DNA from: JBQTKD01 sp052386455 | GTDB lineage: Bacteria > Actinomycetota > Actinomycetes > Sporichthyales > Sporichthyaceae | DNA length: 64,000 nt | Direction: 5' to 3' | Assembly: GCA_052386455.1 (NCBI GenBank) | Contig: JBQTKD010000002.1 | Span: forward strand, 1 to 64,000 | Shown: positions 52,647 through 61,182 of the stretch, one piece after another | Position numbering within the stretch: the stretch's first letter is position 1 | Layout: each line of letters starts with the position of its first letter | Made by a program: the position numbers and the translations under genes | The notes under the pieces: model-generated | Seen by the model: only the letters and a program-made list of their open reading frames with translations | Databases searched by the model: none | What the model was told of the DNA's origin: nothing

Positions 52647-53590
52647 GACTCCGGGGTGGACACTCGCCGCGACGCCAGGCGCGCCGCCGTCGGCCAGCGG
52701 ACGCTGCTGGCCCAACCGAACTTCTCGAACAGCCAGATCAGCCGGGCGCTGGAGTCGAACTGGCCGCGCAGCACGCCGTGCCGGGCCGAGGTGGGGTCCG
52801 CGTGGTGGAGGTTGTGCCAGGACTCCCCGAACGACAGGACCGAGAGCCACCAGACGTTGCCGGACTTGTCGCGGGACTTGAACGGCCGCGAGCCGACGAC
52901 GTGGCAGATCGAGTTGATCGACCAGGTGACGTGGTGCAGCAGCGCGACGCGGACCAGCGTGGCCCAGAAGAAGGCAGACAGCGCACCCTGCCAGGACCAG
53001 GACCACAGGCCGCCGATCAGCAGGGGGGCCAGCGTCGAGAGCGCGACGAAGGTCGGGAAGTGCCGGGACATCTTCACGATGTCGGAGTCGGCCAGCAGGT
53101 CCGGGGCGTACTTGTCGGCCGGGGTCTGCTCGGTGTCGAACAGCCAGCCGACGTGCGCGTGCCACAGGCCCTTGGTCATGCCCTTGACGCCCGAGCCGTA
53201 GGCCCACGGCGAGTGCGGGTCGTCCTGCTTGTCGGAGAACTGGTGGTGCTTGCGGTGGTCGGCGACCCAGCGAATCAACGGCCCCATGACGGCGAGGCTG
53301 CCCATGACCCCGAGCAGGATCTTCAGGCCTCGGTTCGCCTTGAACGAGCCGTGGGTGAAGAACCGGTGGTACCCGACGGTGATGCCGAAGCCGGTGAGCA
53401 CGTAGAGGACGCCGGCGATGACCACGTCCCGCCAGTGCAGACCCCAGCCCCAGAGGACCGGAACGGCTGCGGCGACGGCCACCAGCGGAATCAGGATGAA
53501 CAGCGCGAGGGTCAGCTGTTCGAGCCAGCCCTTGCGATCTCCGCCCATGGTGCCGCGTGGCGCATCGGCCAAGGGGGGAGACATCGTCAT
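52643..53590 (-). CDS. Acyl-CoA/fatty acid delta-9-type desaturase
   Basis: 315 residues, four predicted membrane helices. The three histidine boxes of membrane di-iron desaturases are complete: HRFFTH, HRKHH and HNLHH. It introduces a double bond into acyl chains to set membrane fluidity. ATG at 53590 has GAGGG at good spacing; a second ATG at 53584 is less likely. The gene order desaturase-TetR is found in other actinobacteria. Confidence 0.93.
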   Translation of the reverse strand: MTMSPPLADAPRGTMGGDRKGWLEQLTLALFILIPLVAVAAAVPVLWGWGLHWRDVVIAGVLYVLTGFGITVGYHRFFTHGSFKANRGLKILLGVMGSLAVMGPLIRWVADHRKHHQFSDKQDDPHSPWAYGSGVKGMTKGLWHAHVGWLFDTEQTPADKYAPDLLADSDIVKMSRHFPTFVALSTLAPLLIGGLWSWSWQGALSAFFWATLVRVALLHHVTWSINSICHVVGSRPFKSRDKSGNVWWLSVLSFGESWHNLHHADPTSARHGVLRGQFDSSARLIWLFEKFGWASSVRWPTAARLASRRVSTPES

Positions 53591-53717
53591 ACGGCGACCC
53601 TCGTGTGCTCCGGGTGGGCAGGCCACTCCACGTTCTCACATCCATTCGGGGGGAGGTGGGCCGCCTGGTGAGTCTCTGGTCACTACATCATGGGGAACCC
53701 TCGGCGGGCGCAGCGAA

Positions 53718-54122
53718 TCACTGCTGCGTGCGGCCGAATCCCAGCAACAGGGCGGCTCCGGCGAGGTGCGCGACATTGTCGGCGTCGTGGAGCGTCAGCA
53801 GTTGCGGTCCGCTGTCGAGAAGTGCCAGCAGCACCACGCCGAGGACCAGATAGGCGGCGCCGAGGATCGTGTTGACCTGCCGGGCGCGGCCGAGCGCAGC
53901 CCCGACCAGGAGCCCGATCCCCAGGGCCGCGTAGAGAAGGCAGTGCAGGCCGCCGAGGCCGTGTCCGCTGTGTCCGGGCGGAGTGGCCAGGTTGCTGCCG
54001 GCCGAGATCGCGAAGCCGACGACGCCGGTGAGCACGAGGGCGACGCCGAGCACGGCCCCGAGCAGGACGTTCGGCTTGGCTGCAACGGCGACCGGCGTCC
54101 GGTCCGCCACCTTGCTCCACAC
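53718..54122 (-). CDS. DUF4383 membrane protein
   Basis: 134 residues from GTG at 54122. Four predicted membrane helices and the conserved NTILGAAYLVLGVVLLAL and DNVAHLAGAALLL segments match DUF4383. The function is unknown; such genes occur singly in actinobacteria. The start is uncertain: GTG at 54110 or TTG at 54188 also fit the frame. It is divergent from the MarR gene. Confidence 0.75.
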   Translation of the reverse strand: MWSKVADRTPVAVAAKPNVLLGAVLGVALVLTGVVGFAISAGSNLATPPGHSGHGLGGLHCLLYAALGIGLLVGAALGRARQVNTILGAAYLVLGVVLLALLDSGPQLLTLHDADNVAHLAGAALLLGFGRTQQ

Positions 54123-54171
54123 AGCCCATCGTTCGTCTCTGTACGGGGGAACGGATTGCCCGATGGGAATC

Positions 54172-54185
54172 TCTTGACGTCGAGA
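54172..54185 (+). promoter_or_regulatory. MarR-type operator upstream of the MarR gene
   Basis: TCTTGACGTCGAGA is a near-perfect palindrome (six of seven pairs) 20 bases before the MarR start and beside the divergent DUF4383 gene. It contains TTGACG, a -35-like hexamer. The form resembles TCTTGACATCAAGA-type MarR sites. Confidence 0.5.
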
Positions 54186-54205
54186 CAACCCCGTATGCTC
54201 CTGGG

Positions 54206-54700
54206 ATGGAGGACGAGGTCGATCGCCTGGTCGCCGCGTGGCGACGCGAGCGGCCCGACCTGGACGTTTCTCCGCTGGAGGTGCTCAGCCGGCTCAGCCG
54301 GCTCGCCCGCCATCTCGATCGGGCGCGGCGCGTCGCGTTCGCCGAGAAGGACCTGCAGGTCTGGGAGTTCGACGTCCTCTCGGCACTGCGCCGCTCCGGG
54401 GATCCCTATCGCCTCTCCCCCGGCGCGCTGTTGAACCAGACGCTGGTCACGTCCGGCACGATGACCAACCGCATCGACCGTCTCGCCGAGCGCGGCCTGG
54501 TTCGCCGCGAGCCCGATCCCAGCGACCGCCGCGGCGTGCTCGTCGTCCTCACCGCCGACGGCCTCGCCCAGGTGGACGGCGCCCTGACCCACCTGCTCAA
54601 GCACGAACAGGAACTCCTGATCGGCCTGACCTCGCGGCAGCGCGAACAGCTCGCCGACCTGCTGCGCGAACTCGGCGCGCCCTTCGACGCCCTGGACTGA
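54206..54700 (+). CDS. MarR-family transcriptional regulator
   Basis: 164 residues. The winged helix contains LLNQTLVTSGTMTNRIDRLAERGLVRR and the wing DPSDRRGVLV; a DNA-contacting arginine pair is intact. A cysteine needed for OhrR-type peroxide sensing is absent. ATG at 54206 has CTGGGATGG upstream. A palindrome just upstream suggests self-regulation and possible control of the divergent DUF4383 gene. Confidence 0.88.
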   Translation: MEDEVDRLVAAWRRERPDLDVSPLEVLSRLSRLARHLDRARRVAFAEKDLQVWEFDVLSALRRSGDPYRLSPGALLNQTLVTSGTMTNRIDRLAERGLVRREPDPSDRRGVLVVLTADGLAQVDGALTHLLKHEQELLIGLTSRQREQLADLLRELGAPFDALD

Positions 54701-54711
54701 CCCCGTACTGC

Positions 54712-54771
54712 GCCGATAGCGCACCTCGGGTACGCCAAAGGCCGATTTGGCGTACCCCAACTGCACTATCG
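54712..54771. terminator. Long bidirectional hairpin between MarR and ABC-F genes
   Basis: Arms of 27 bases (54712-54738 and 54745-54771) pair at 22 or more positions; the inner 12 (GGGTACGCCAAA) and its complement are perfect, with loop GGCCGA. It lies between two convergent genes, with 11-17 bases to each stop. AAA/TTT at the inner end gives no T-tract outside. Confidence 0.65.
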
Positions 54772-54788
54772 GGGGTGTTGGGGCACGC

Positions 54789-56561
54789 CTACTGCTGCGC
54801 GAGCTCGGCGGCCTCGAGCCAGGCCTCCTCGAGCTCGTCGCGTTCGGCGAGCAGCGCGCGCAGCTTCGCGTCGAGCTCGGTGACCTTGACGTGGTCGGAG
54901 GCGTGGGTGGCCATCTGGTCGTGGAGCTTGGCCTCCTCGTCGCGGATCCGGTCTAGGCGCCGCTCGATGCGGACGACCTCCTTGCGGGCCGCGCGGGCGT
55001 CGCCGGCCGAGGCGGGCGCGGCGATCTTCGGGGCAGGTTCGACCGGCTTGACAGTGTTCTGACGATGCCTCAGATACTCGTCGACACCGCCGGGGACCGC
55101 ACGCAGAGTGCCGTCGCCGTAGAGCGCCTGGACCGAGTCCGTGACGCGCTCGAGGAAGTACCGGTCGTGGCTGACGACGACGAGGCTTCCCGCCCAGCCG
55201 TCGAGGAGGTCCTCGAGACGGGTGAGGGTTTCGATGTCGAGATCGTTCGTCGGCTCGTCGAGGAGGAGCACGTTCGCGCCGGACATCAGGATCCGCAGCA
55301 GGGCCAGGCGCCGCTGCTCGCCGCCGGACAGGTCCCCGACGACGGCCCACTGCCGCTCGCCGGTGAACCCGAACTTCTCGGCGAGGTCGGAGGCGGAGTG
55401 TTCCTTCTTGCCGATGGTCAGATACTTCGAGATGCGTTCGAGCGAGGACAGGACGCGGTCGGTCGGGTCGGGCGCGACGACGTCCTGCGTCAGGTAGCCG
55501 ATCTGCACGGTCACGCCACGCACGATCTTCCCGCCGGCGGGCTGCAGCGTTCCGTCGAACATGCGCAGCACCGAGGTTTTGCCGCTGCCGTTCACCCCGA
55601 CCAGCCCGATGCGCGCACCGGGCGCGAGTGCCCAGGTGACGCGCTTCAGCAATTGCCTGCCGCCGAGCTCGAGCGTGACGTCGTCGAGCTCCAGCACGGT
55701 GCGACCCAGGCGGGTGGCGGCGAACTTGGCCAGTTCGACGGAGTCGCGGGCCGGGGGTTCGTCGGCGATGAGGGCGTTGGCGGCGTCGATGCGGAACTGC
55801 GGCTTGCTGGTCCGCGCGGGCGGGCCGCGGCGCAGCCACGCAAGTTCCTTGCGCAGCAGGTTCTGCCGGCGCGCCTCGGTCGCGTTGGCGACGCGCTCCC
55901 GCTCGGCCTTCGCCAGCACGTAGGCGGAGTAACCGCCCTCGTAGGCGAAGACCTGACCGCGGGAGACCTCCCACGTGAGGGTGCAGACGGCGTCGAGGAA
56001 CCAGCGGTCGTGGGTCACCATGAGCAGCGCGCCGGCCCGGCCGGCAAGGTGCTCGGCGAGCCACGTGATGCCCTCGACGTCGAGGTGGTTGGTCGGCTCG
56101 TCCAGGACGAGCAGGTCCAGTTCGCGGACGAGCTCGCGGGCCAGTGCGATGCGACGCCGCTCCCCGCCGGACAGCGGCCCGACCACGGTGTTCGGCCCGT
56201 CCGCGAAGCCCGGCAGGTCCAGGCCGCCGAACAGTCCGGTGAAGACCTCGCGGATGCGCGCGTCGCCGGCCCACTCGTGGTCGGCCAGGTCGCCGACGAC
56301 GCTCTGCCTGATCGTCGCGGTGGCGTCGAGGTCGTCGCCCTGCTTGAGGACGCCGACGCGTAGGCCGCCGAGGTGCGTGACCCGTCCGGAGTCGGCAGCC
56401 TCGAGCTTGGCCATGACGCGCAGCAGCGTCGACTTCCCGGCGCCGTTGCGGCCGACGACCCCGACTCGCTCCCCCGCGTGCAGGCCGAGCGAGACGCCGT
56501 CGAGCAGAGTCGTGAGGCCGTACGCCTTGCGGACCGTCTCGAGGTTGACGAGGTTCGGCAT
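54789..56561 (-). CDS. ABC-F family ATPase
   Basis: 590 residues with two ABC domains in one chain and no membrane helices. Walker A motifs are GRNGAGKST and GVNGSGKTS; signatures LSGGE occur in both halves. The inter-domain linker and a C-terminal coiled coil (RAARKEVVRIERRLDRI) are typical of ABC-F proteins, which act on the ribosome rather than as transporters (Uup/EttA-like). ATG at 56561 overlaps the ispE stop by one base. Confidence 0.93.
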   Translation of the reverse strand: MPNLVNLETVRKAYGLTTLLDGVSLGLHAGERVGVVGRNGAGKSTLLRVMAKLEAADSGRVTHLGGLRVGVLKQGDDLDATATIRQSVVGDLADHEWAGDARIREVFTGLFGGLDLPGFADGPNTVVGPLSGGERRRIALARELVRELDLLVLDEPTNHLDVEGITWLAEHLAGRAGALLMVTHDRWFLDAVCTLTWEVSRGQVFAYEGGYSAYVLAKAERERVANATEARRQNLLRKELAWLRRGPPARTSKPQFRIDAANALIADEPPARDSVELAKFAATRLGRTVLELDDVTLELGGRQLLKRVTWALAPGARIGLVGVNGSGKTSVLRMFDGTLQPAGGKIVRGVTVQIGYLTQDVVAPDPTDRVLSSLERISKYLTIGKKEHSASDLAEKFGFTGERQWAVVGDLSGGEQRRLALLRILMSGANVLLLDEPTNDLDIETLTRLEDLLDGWAGSLVVVSHDRYFLERVTDSVQALYGDGTLRAVPGGVDEYLRHRQNTVKPVEPAPKIAAPASAGDARAARKEVVRIERRLDRIRDEEAKLHDQMATHASDHVKVTELDAKLRALLAERDELEEAWLEAAELAQQ

Positions 56562-57487
56562 CAGGCGACGACCGCCCGCGCCCCGGCGACGGGGCCGGTG
56601 GCGCGTTTGACGTCGCGGCACACGCCGAGCGCGGTGAGGCCGACGGAGAGGTCGAGGGCGGCCTCGGCGGAGGCGACGAGGAACGCGCACGTGGGTCCGC
56701 TGCCGGAGAGGACCGCCCCGAGTCCGCCGAGTTCGAGTCCGGCCTCGAGAGTTCGTTCCAGGTCCGGGCGCAGCGAGAGCGCCGCGTCCTGCAGGTCGTT
56801 GCGCAGGGCGGTGCCGAGCGCCTTTGCGTCGCCGGACCGCAGGGCGGCGAACAGCGCCGGGTCGGCCGCGTCGGGGACCACGTCGAGGGACTGTCCGGCG
56901 TGTGCGCGCAGCCGGTCGCATTCCCGGTAGACGTCGCCGGCCGACAGGCCGCCCTCGGCCAACGCAAACACCCAGTGGAACTGTCCGCGGCCGAGCACCG
57001 CGGTGAGCTGGTCGCCGCGGCCGACGCCGACGGCGGTGTGCCCGAGGAGCGCGAAGGGCACGTCGGCGCCGAGTTCGGCGGCGAGCTCGTCGAGTTCGGC
57101 ACGCGGCAGATGCGTGCCCCACAGGAGGTCGCAGGCGAGCAGGGCCGCGGCGGCGTCGGCGCTGCCGCCGGCCATGCCGCCCGCAACGGGGATGGCCTTG
57201 CGGATCTCGAGCGCGACCCCGTCGGCCATGCCCGTGTGCTCGGCGAGCAGGTTGGCCGCCCTGACGGCGAGGTTGGTGCCGTCGGTGGGGACGCCGTCCA
57301 CGTCGATGCCGGAGCACGCTGCGCGGACCGTCACCGAGATGTCGTCGGCCGGGCGCGCGGCGACCTCGTCGAACAGCGAAACGGCGTGGAAGACGTTGAC
57401 GAGTTCGTGGTACCCGTCCGGACGCACACCGCCGACGGAGAGTTGCAGGTTCACCTTCGCAGGTGCCCGCACCGTCACCGTTGCCAC
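56561..57487 (-). CDS. ispE: 4-diphosphocytidyl-2-C-methyl-D-erythritol kinase
   Basis: 308 residues of the GHMP kinase family. The N-terminal APAKVNL motif, the phosphate loop PVAGGMAGGSADAAA and the C-terminal GSGPTCAF motif are all present. It phosphorylates CDP-ME in the MEP isoprenoid pathway. It sits after rsmA as in M. tuberculosis (Rv1010-Rv1011). Confidence 0.96.
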   Translation of the reverse strand: MATVTVRAPAKVNLQLSVGGVRPDGYHELVNVFHAVSLFDEVAARPADDISVTVRAACSGIDVDGVPTDGTNLAVRAANLLAEHTGMADGVALEIRKAIPVAGGMAGGSADAAAALLACDLLWGTHLPRAELDELAAELGADVPFALLGHTAVGVGRGDQLTAVLGRGQFHWVFALAEGGLSAGDVYRECDRLRAHAGQSLDVVPDAADPALFAALRSGDAKALGTALRNDLQDAALSLRPDLERTLEAGLELGGLGAVLSGSGPTCAFLVASAEAALDLSVGLTALGVCRDVKRATGPVAGARAVVA

Positions 57488-57550
57488 TCATTGCCCCCGG
57501 AACGCGCCGCTATCTGTTCCGAAACCTACCGGCGATCGAGGCGCGAGGCG

Positions 57551-57597
57551 CACGAGCGCCCCGCGTGTGATCAGCGAACCCCCAGCGGGCGCTCGTG
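57551..57597. terminator. 11-bp hairpin between rsmA and ispE
   Basis: CACGAGCGCCC (57551-57561) and its exact complement (57587-57597) with a 25-base loop, in the 135-bp gap between rsmA and ispE. Gene-end repeat-like GTCGAGCGAAGCG lies beside it at 57610-57625. Confidence 0.45.
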
Positions 57598-57622
57598 TGT
57601 CCGAGCCGGTCGAGCGAAGCGA

Positions 57623-58462
57623 TCATCCCGTTCTGGCGGCTGCGATGCGCACGAAGTCCTCGACGTCGAGCTGCTCGCCGCGCAGCGTCGGGTCGACGCC
57701 GGCCGCGCGCAGGGCCTGTTCGGCGAGGGGTGCCGAGCCGGCCCAGCCCGCCAGCGCGGAGCGCAGCGTCTTGCGGCGCTGCGCAAACGCGGCGTCGACG
57801 ACGGCGAACACGGCCGCGCGGTCGCCGTCGCGCTGCGGACCGCGGCGCAGCATGACCAGGCCGGAGTCGACGTTCGGCGCCGGCCAGAAGACCGTGCGGC
57901 CGATCGACCCCGCGGTCGCGACCTCGCCGTACCAGCGGGCCTTGACCGACGGCACGCCGTACACCCGGCTGCCGGGGGCGGCGGCCAGGCGGGCGGCAAC
58001 TTCGGCCTGCACCATGACCAGCGCTCCGCGCAGGCTCGGCAGACTCGCCAGGCAGTGCAGCAGCACCGGAACGGCGACGTTGTAGGGCAGGTTCGCGACG
58101 AGCATCGTCGGCGGCGGGCCGGGCAGGTCGCGGATCGTGAGCGCGTCGGCGTTCACGAGGTGCAGGTTGGCGGCGAGTTCGGGCGCGAACCGCGCCACGG
58201 TGGCCGGCAGCGCGCCCGCGAGCGCCGGGTCGATCTCCACTGCGGTGACCGCCGCGACCTCGGGCAGCAGGGCGAGGGTGAGCGATCCGAGCCCGGGACC
58301 AACCTCGAGGACGACGTCGTCCGGGCGCACCTCGGCCAGGCGCACGATGCGGCGCACCGTGTTCGGGTCGATGACGAAGTTCTGCCCCAGCGTCTTCGTC
58401 GGCCGCACGCCGAGTTGCTCGGCGAGCTCGCGCACGTTGGCGGGGGTCAGTAGGGAGGGCAC
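57623..58462 (-). CDS. rsmA: 16S rRNA dimethyladenosine transferase
   Basis: 279 residues. KTLGQNFVIDP starts the KsgA/RsmA family and EVGPGLGSLT is the SAM motif I; the catalytic NLPYNVAVP motif is intact. It dimethylates the two adjacent adenines near the 3' end of 16S rRNA. GTG at 58462. In M. tuberculosis it is cotranscribed with rpfB; here 314 bases separate them. Confidence 0.96.
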   Translation of the reverse strand: MPSLLTPANVRELAEQLGVRPTKTLGQNFVIDPNTVRRIVRLAEVRPDDVVLEVGPGLGSLTLALLPEVAAVTAVEIDPALAGALPATVARFAPELAANLHLVNADALTIRDLPGPPPTMLVANLPYNVAVPVLLHCLASLPSLRGALVMVQAEVAARLAAAPGSRVYGVPSVKARWYGEVATAGSIGRTVFWPAPNVDSGLVMLRRGPQRDGDRAAVFAVVDAAFAQRRKTLRSALAGWAGSAPLAEQALRAAGVDPTLRGEQLDVEDFVRIAAARTG

Positions 58463-58776
58463 CGGGGCACCCTATTCGCCGCCGAGCCCGTCCCACGATG
58501 CGAGACAAACCGTTGCGCAAGTCGTCGCAGCGGCACCCCTGTCATCAGCCGAAACGGCTCCACAAACCGGGACAAACCGCCCGCCGGAGCAACCCTTTCG
58601 GCTGTCGTGTTCCTCGCTTCGCTCGTCAACAGGCTCAATCGGCTCGGGATCGAGAGAGCCGCTCGCAGGCTCGCAAACAGGCTCTCTCGCTCCGCTCGCC
58701 TCAATCGCCTGTGTTCCCCGGCTCTTGACGCCAACGGCCGTCGGCTCGTGGGAGCGGGCGGCCGGGGCGGAAGTGT
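58463..58776. repeat. 314-base rpfB-rsmA gap rich in gene-end repeats
   Basis: No coding frame is apparent. The right half holds several CGCTCG/AGGCTC repeats: on the minus strand GAGCGAGCGGAGCGAGAGAG and, further on, GACGAGCGAAGCGAGG. GAGAGAGCC (58652-58660) and GGCTCTCTC (58680-58688) form a perfect 9-bp stem. The left half looks like plain spacer. Confidence 0.5.
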
Positions 58777-59895
58777 CTAGCGGGCGAAGAGCTTGCGGCC
58801 GCAGACGGGCCAGGGGCGGGCGCCTTCGCGCTTGTAGAGGAGCATCGCGCGGTAGGTCTGTTCGGCGGGGGTGGCCTTGTGCGGCATGCCGCGGCCGCCC
58901 ACTGTGCGCCAGGTGCCGGGGCTGAACTGGTAGAGCCCGTAATACCCGGCGGGGCTGACGGCGCGCGGGTTGCCGCCGGACTCGCACTGGGCCAGCGCGG
59001 CCCAGTTCAGGCCCTCGGCGCCGGTGCGGGCGAACTTCGCGGACTTGGTGCCGAGGCGAACGACCTCGTCGCGCGGCTCGCGGAGCACCTTGCTGGAGAT
59101 CGTGTCCTTGTCCGCGAGCTTGCCGTCGCGGCGGATGAGTTCGACGGTCGTCTCCTTGACGCCCTTGCGGCCCGGGGTGACGACCTTGCGCTCCCAGGGG
59201 AACATCTTCGGGTCGTCGATCTTGCGGACCTTGAAGGGGATGTCCACCTTCACCGTGATGCGCTTGGCGTCCACGCGCACGACGCGGATCTTGGCGCCGT
59301 CCTCGGGAGTCGCGTCGATCTGCGGGCTGACCTCGTCCAGACCCTCGAGCAGGATTCCGGCCTCCAGCAGCAGTTGGCGGACGGTACCGGCGGAGGTCTT
59401 GAGCTTGCGGGTCTTGCCGTCGGCGATCAGCGTGACCTGCCGACTGCTGAGCACCTTCAACTCCAGGCCCTCGCGGCCGATGGCCTGCGAGCGGGAGGAG
59501 AAGATGTAGACGTTGCGGTCCCGGACGCCGAGTTCGGACAGCGCCTCGTCGACGCTGGTGGCGGTCACCCAGACGCGCTTCTTGTCGCCGTCCATGTCCA
59601 GGTCGATCGGGCGACCGAACCGGACCGCGATGCGCTGGCCCTCGTCGATCTTTCGGTCCAGCGACGGAACGACCGAGTCGTAGTCGCCGACCTCGATGCC
59701 CTCGCGCGCAAGCACCCCCGCGACGCTGCGCGCAAACGTGTGGACCTTCTTGGTCTCGCCGTCCACGGTGAGGTGGACGGTCTTGTCGAAGCTGACGAAC
59801 GCGGAGACGCCTCCGACCATCGACGCCGCGACGAGGGCGTGCACCGCCCATCGTTTGGCCGCAGCCGATGGCTTGCGTACTCGCGTTTCCTGCAC
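58777..59895 (-). CDS. rpfB: Resuscitation-promoting factor RpfB
   Basis: 372 residues from GTG at 59895, with GGAG five bases before it. One membrane/signal helix at about 18-36 is followed by three DUF348 repeats (TVDGETKKV, VTATSVDEALSELG, LIADGKTRKLKTSAG), a G5 domain with KVRKIDDPKM and ETTVELIRRDGKL, and the C-terminal Rpf domain ALAQCESGGNP with catalytic glutamate near residue 305, paired cysteines (CESGG ... PVCGRK). It cleaves peptidoglycan during growth resumption. Same place as Rv1009. Confidence 0.95.
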   Translation of the reverse strand: MQETRVRKPSAAAKRWAVHALVAASMVGGVSAFVSFDKTVHLTVDGETKKVHTFARSVAGVLAREGIEVGDYDSVVPSLDRKIDEGQRIAVRFGRPIDLDMDGDKKRVWVTATSVDEALSELGVRDRNVYIFSSRSQAIGREGLELKVLSSRQVTLIADGKTRKLKTSAGTVRQLLLEAGILLEGLDEVSPQIDATPEDGAKIRVVRVDAKRITVKVDIPFKVRKIDDPKMFPWERKVVTPGRKGVKETTVELIRRDGKLADKDTISSKVLREPRDEVVRLGTKSAKFARTGAEGLNWAALAQCESGGNPRAVSPAGYYGLYQFSPGTWRTVGGRGMPHKATPAEQTYRAMLLYKREGARPWPVCGRKLFAR

Positions 59896-60330
59896 GTCGC
59901 TCCAGACCTGGCAGATCCGGGCACGGCGCTCGCGAGGAGGTGGGCAGTCCGCACGACGGGCAGGGGGAAGCTGGGAGTCCCCCGACTGGTCAGCAGTTCC
60001 GGCACATCCCCGGGAGGCATTCCGATCCCGGCTACTGGACAAGGACAGTAACCACGCAGAACGGCATAGGGCAAACAGCGAAGAAGGTAAAGGTTGGTGA
60101 GGAAGGTCACGGCGGCGATCATTCACAAGATCCAGAACTATCGGTATTCGGCGCGGGAGAAGTTCAGGCGGATCGGCGTTTCGCGGCCAAATTTCGGTGA
60201 ACTTGGGCGTGTCGTAGACGTGAGGTTGCTTTCACGAACACGCTCTCACCTGCGACGTCTCGCAGACGGTGAGATCGCCGTCACCCTGGGTCCCGGAAGC
60301 CTGAAAGATCGCTGAGCGTGACGTTGCGGG
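59896..60330 (-). promoter_or_regulatory. 435-base tatD-rpfB intergenic region and probable rpfB leader
   Basis: No convincing gene is seen. Three hairpins stand out: CTCACCTGCGA with TCGCA..GGTGAG at 60245-60273, TACTG..CAGTA at about 60033-60050, and GGGGGA..TCCCCC at 59963-59983. A long leader is expected because an RNA switch has been described in the M. tuberculosis rpfB leader, but I could not match a known riboswitch family here. Confidence 0.4.
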
Positions 60331-61182
60331 CTACAGCGGGCCGAACACCCGGCGCGCCGTTGCGGCGATCGTGGACCCCAGTTCTTCCTCGTCCATGCCT
60401 TTGACCTGCGACATTGCCCGCAGCGTGAGCGGAATGAGGTACGGCGCGTTGGGCCGGCCGCGGTACGGCTCGGGCGTCAGGAACGGCGCGTCGGTCTCCA
60501 CCAGCACGAGTTCGGCGGGCGCCAGCGCGAGCGCGTCGCGAAGGTGTTGATTCCGGCGAATCGTGACATTCCCGGCGAATGACATCACGTATCCACTGGC
60601 GGTACAGGCTTTGGCCATCTCCACGTCACCCGAGAAACAGTGGAATACAACTCGCTCGGGAGCCCCTTCGGATTTCAAAATGCGCAGCACGTCGTCGTGC
60701 GCATCTCTATCGTGAATGACCAGCGCTTTCGCGTGCTTCTTCGCGATCTCGATATGCCGGCGAAACGATTCTTCTTGAATCGCGTGGCCCGATTCCTCTT
60801 CGGTCCGGAAGTAGTCCAGGCCGGTCTCGCCCACGCCTCTCACCTGCGGCAACGCGGCCAGGGCGTCGATCCGCGCCAGCGCGGCGTCCAGCACGCCGGG
60901 AGCGGTCAGGCGCGGCGCCTCGTTCGGGTGCAGCGCCACCGTCGCCCACACCGCGGCGTGCTCCGCGGCGACGGCGGCAGCCCATTCCGAGGACGGCACG
61001 TCGATCCCGATCTGGATCAGCGCGTCCACGCCGACCGCGGCCGCCGCCGCAACCGCGGCCCCGACCTCGGTGTCCTGCAGATCGAGGTGGGTGTGCGAGT
61101 CCGGCACGGGAACGCGCAGGGGCTCGGGCGCGGGCGGAAGCTCGTGCTTCCGCCCGTTGTCGCTGCCTCGCACCTTCGGCAT
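60331..61182 (-). CDS. tatD: TatD-family metal-dependent DNase
   Basis: 283 residues. The metal ligands are H30 and H32 in DSHTHLDL, a glutamate in GETGLDYF, HDRDAHDD, HCFSGD, and the final aspartate in VETDAPFLTPEPYRG. TatD proteins are 3'-5' exonucleases on DNA/RNA. ATG at 61182 overlaps the metG stop by one base, so they form one transcript. Confidence 0.95.
   Translation of the reverse strand: MPKVRGSDNGRKHELPPAPEPLRVPVPDSHTHLDLQDTEVGAAVAAAAAVGVDALIQIGIDVPSSEWAAAVAAEHAAVWATVALHPNEAPRLTAPGVLDAALARIDALAALPQVRGVGETGLDYFRTEEESGHAIQEESFRRHIEIAKKHAKALVIHDRDAHDDVLRILKSEGAPERVVFHCFSGDVEMAKACTASGYVMSFAGNVTIRRNQHLRDALALAPAELVLVETDAPFLTPEPYRGRPNAPYLIPLTLRAMSQVKGMDEEELGSTIAATARRVFGPL

Noticed and set aside
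58590..58740. CRISPR-like repeats in the rpfB-rsmA gap
   Set aside because: The CGCTCG/AGGCTC units vary in length and spacing and belong to the gene-end repeat family.
60094..60315. A 73-codon plus-strand frame in the tatD-rpfB gap
   Set aside because: No ribosome-binding site, and its hairpin-rich sequence is better explained as a leader; residue pattern is not protein-like beyond the first third.
59896..60330. ydaO/c-di-AMP riboswitch before rpfB
   Set aside because: Such RNAs precede many rpf genes, but I could not place the conserved GGGGAACC and GGGGUGAAUC-type blocks; kept only as a leader of unknown type.
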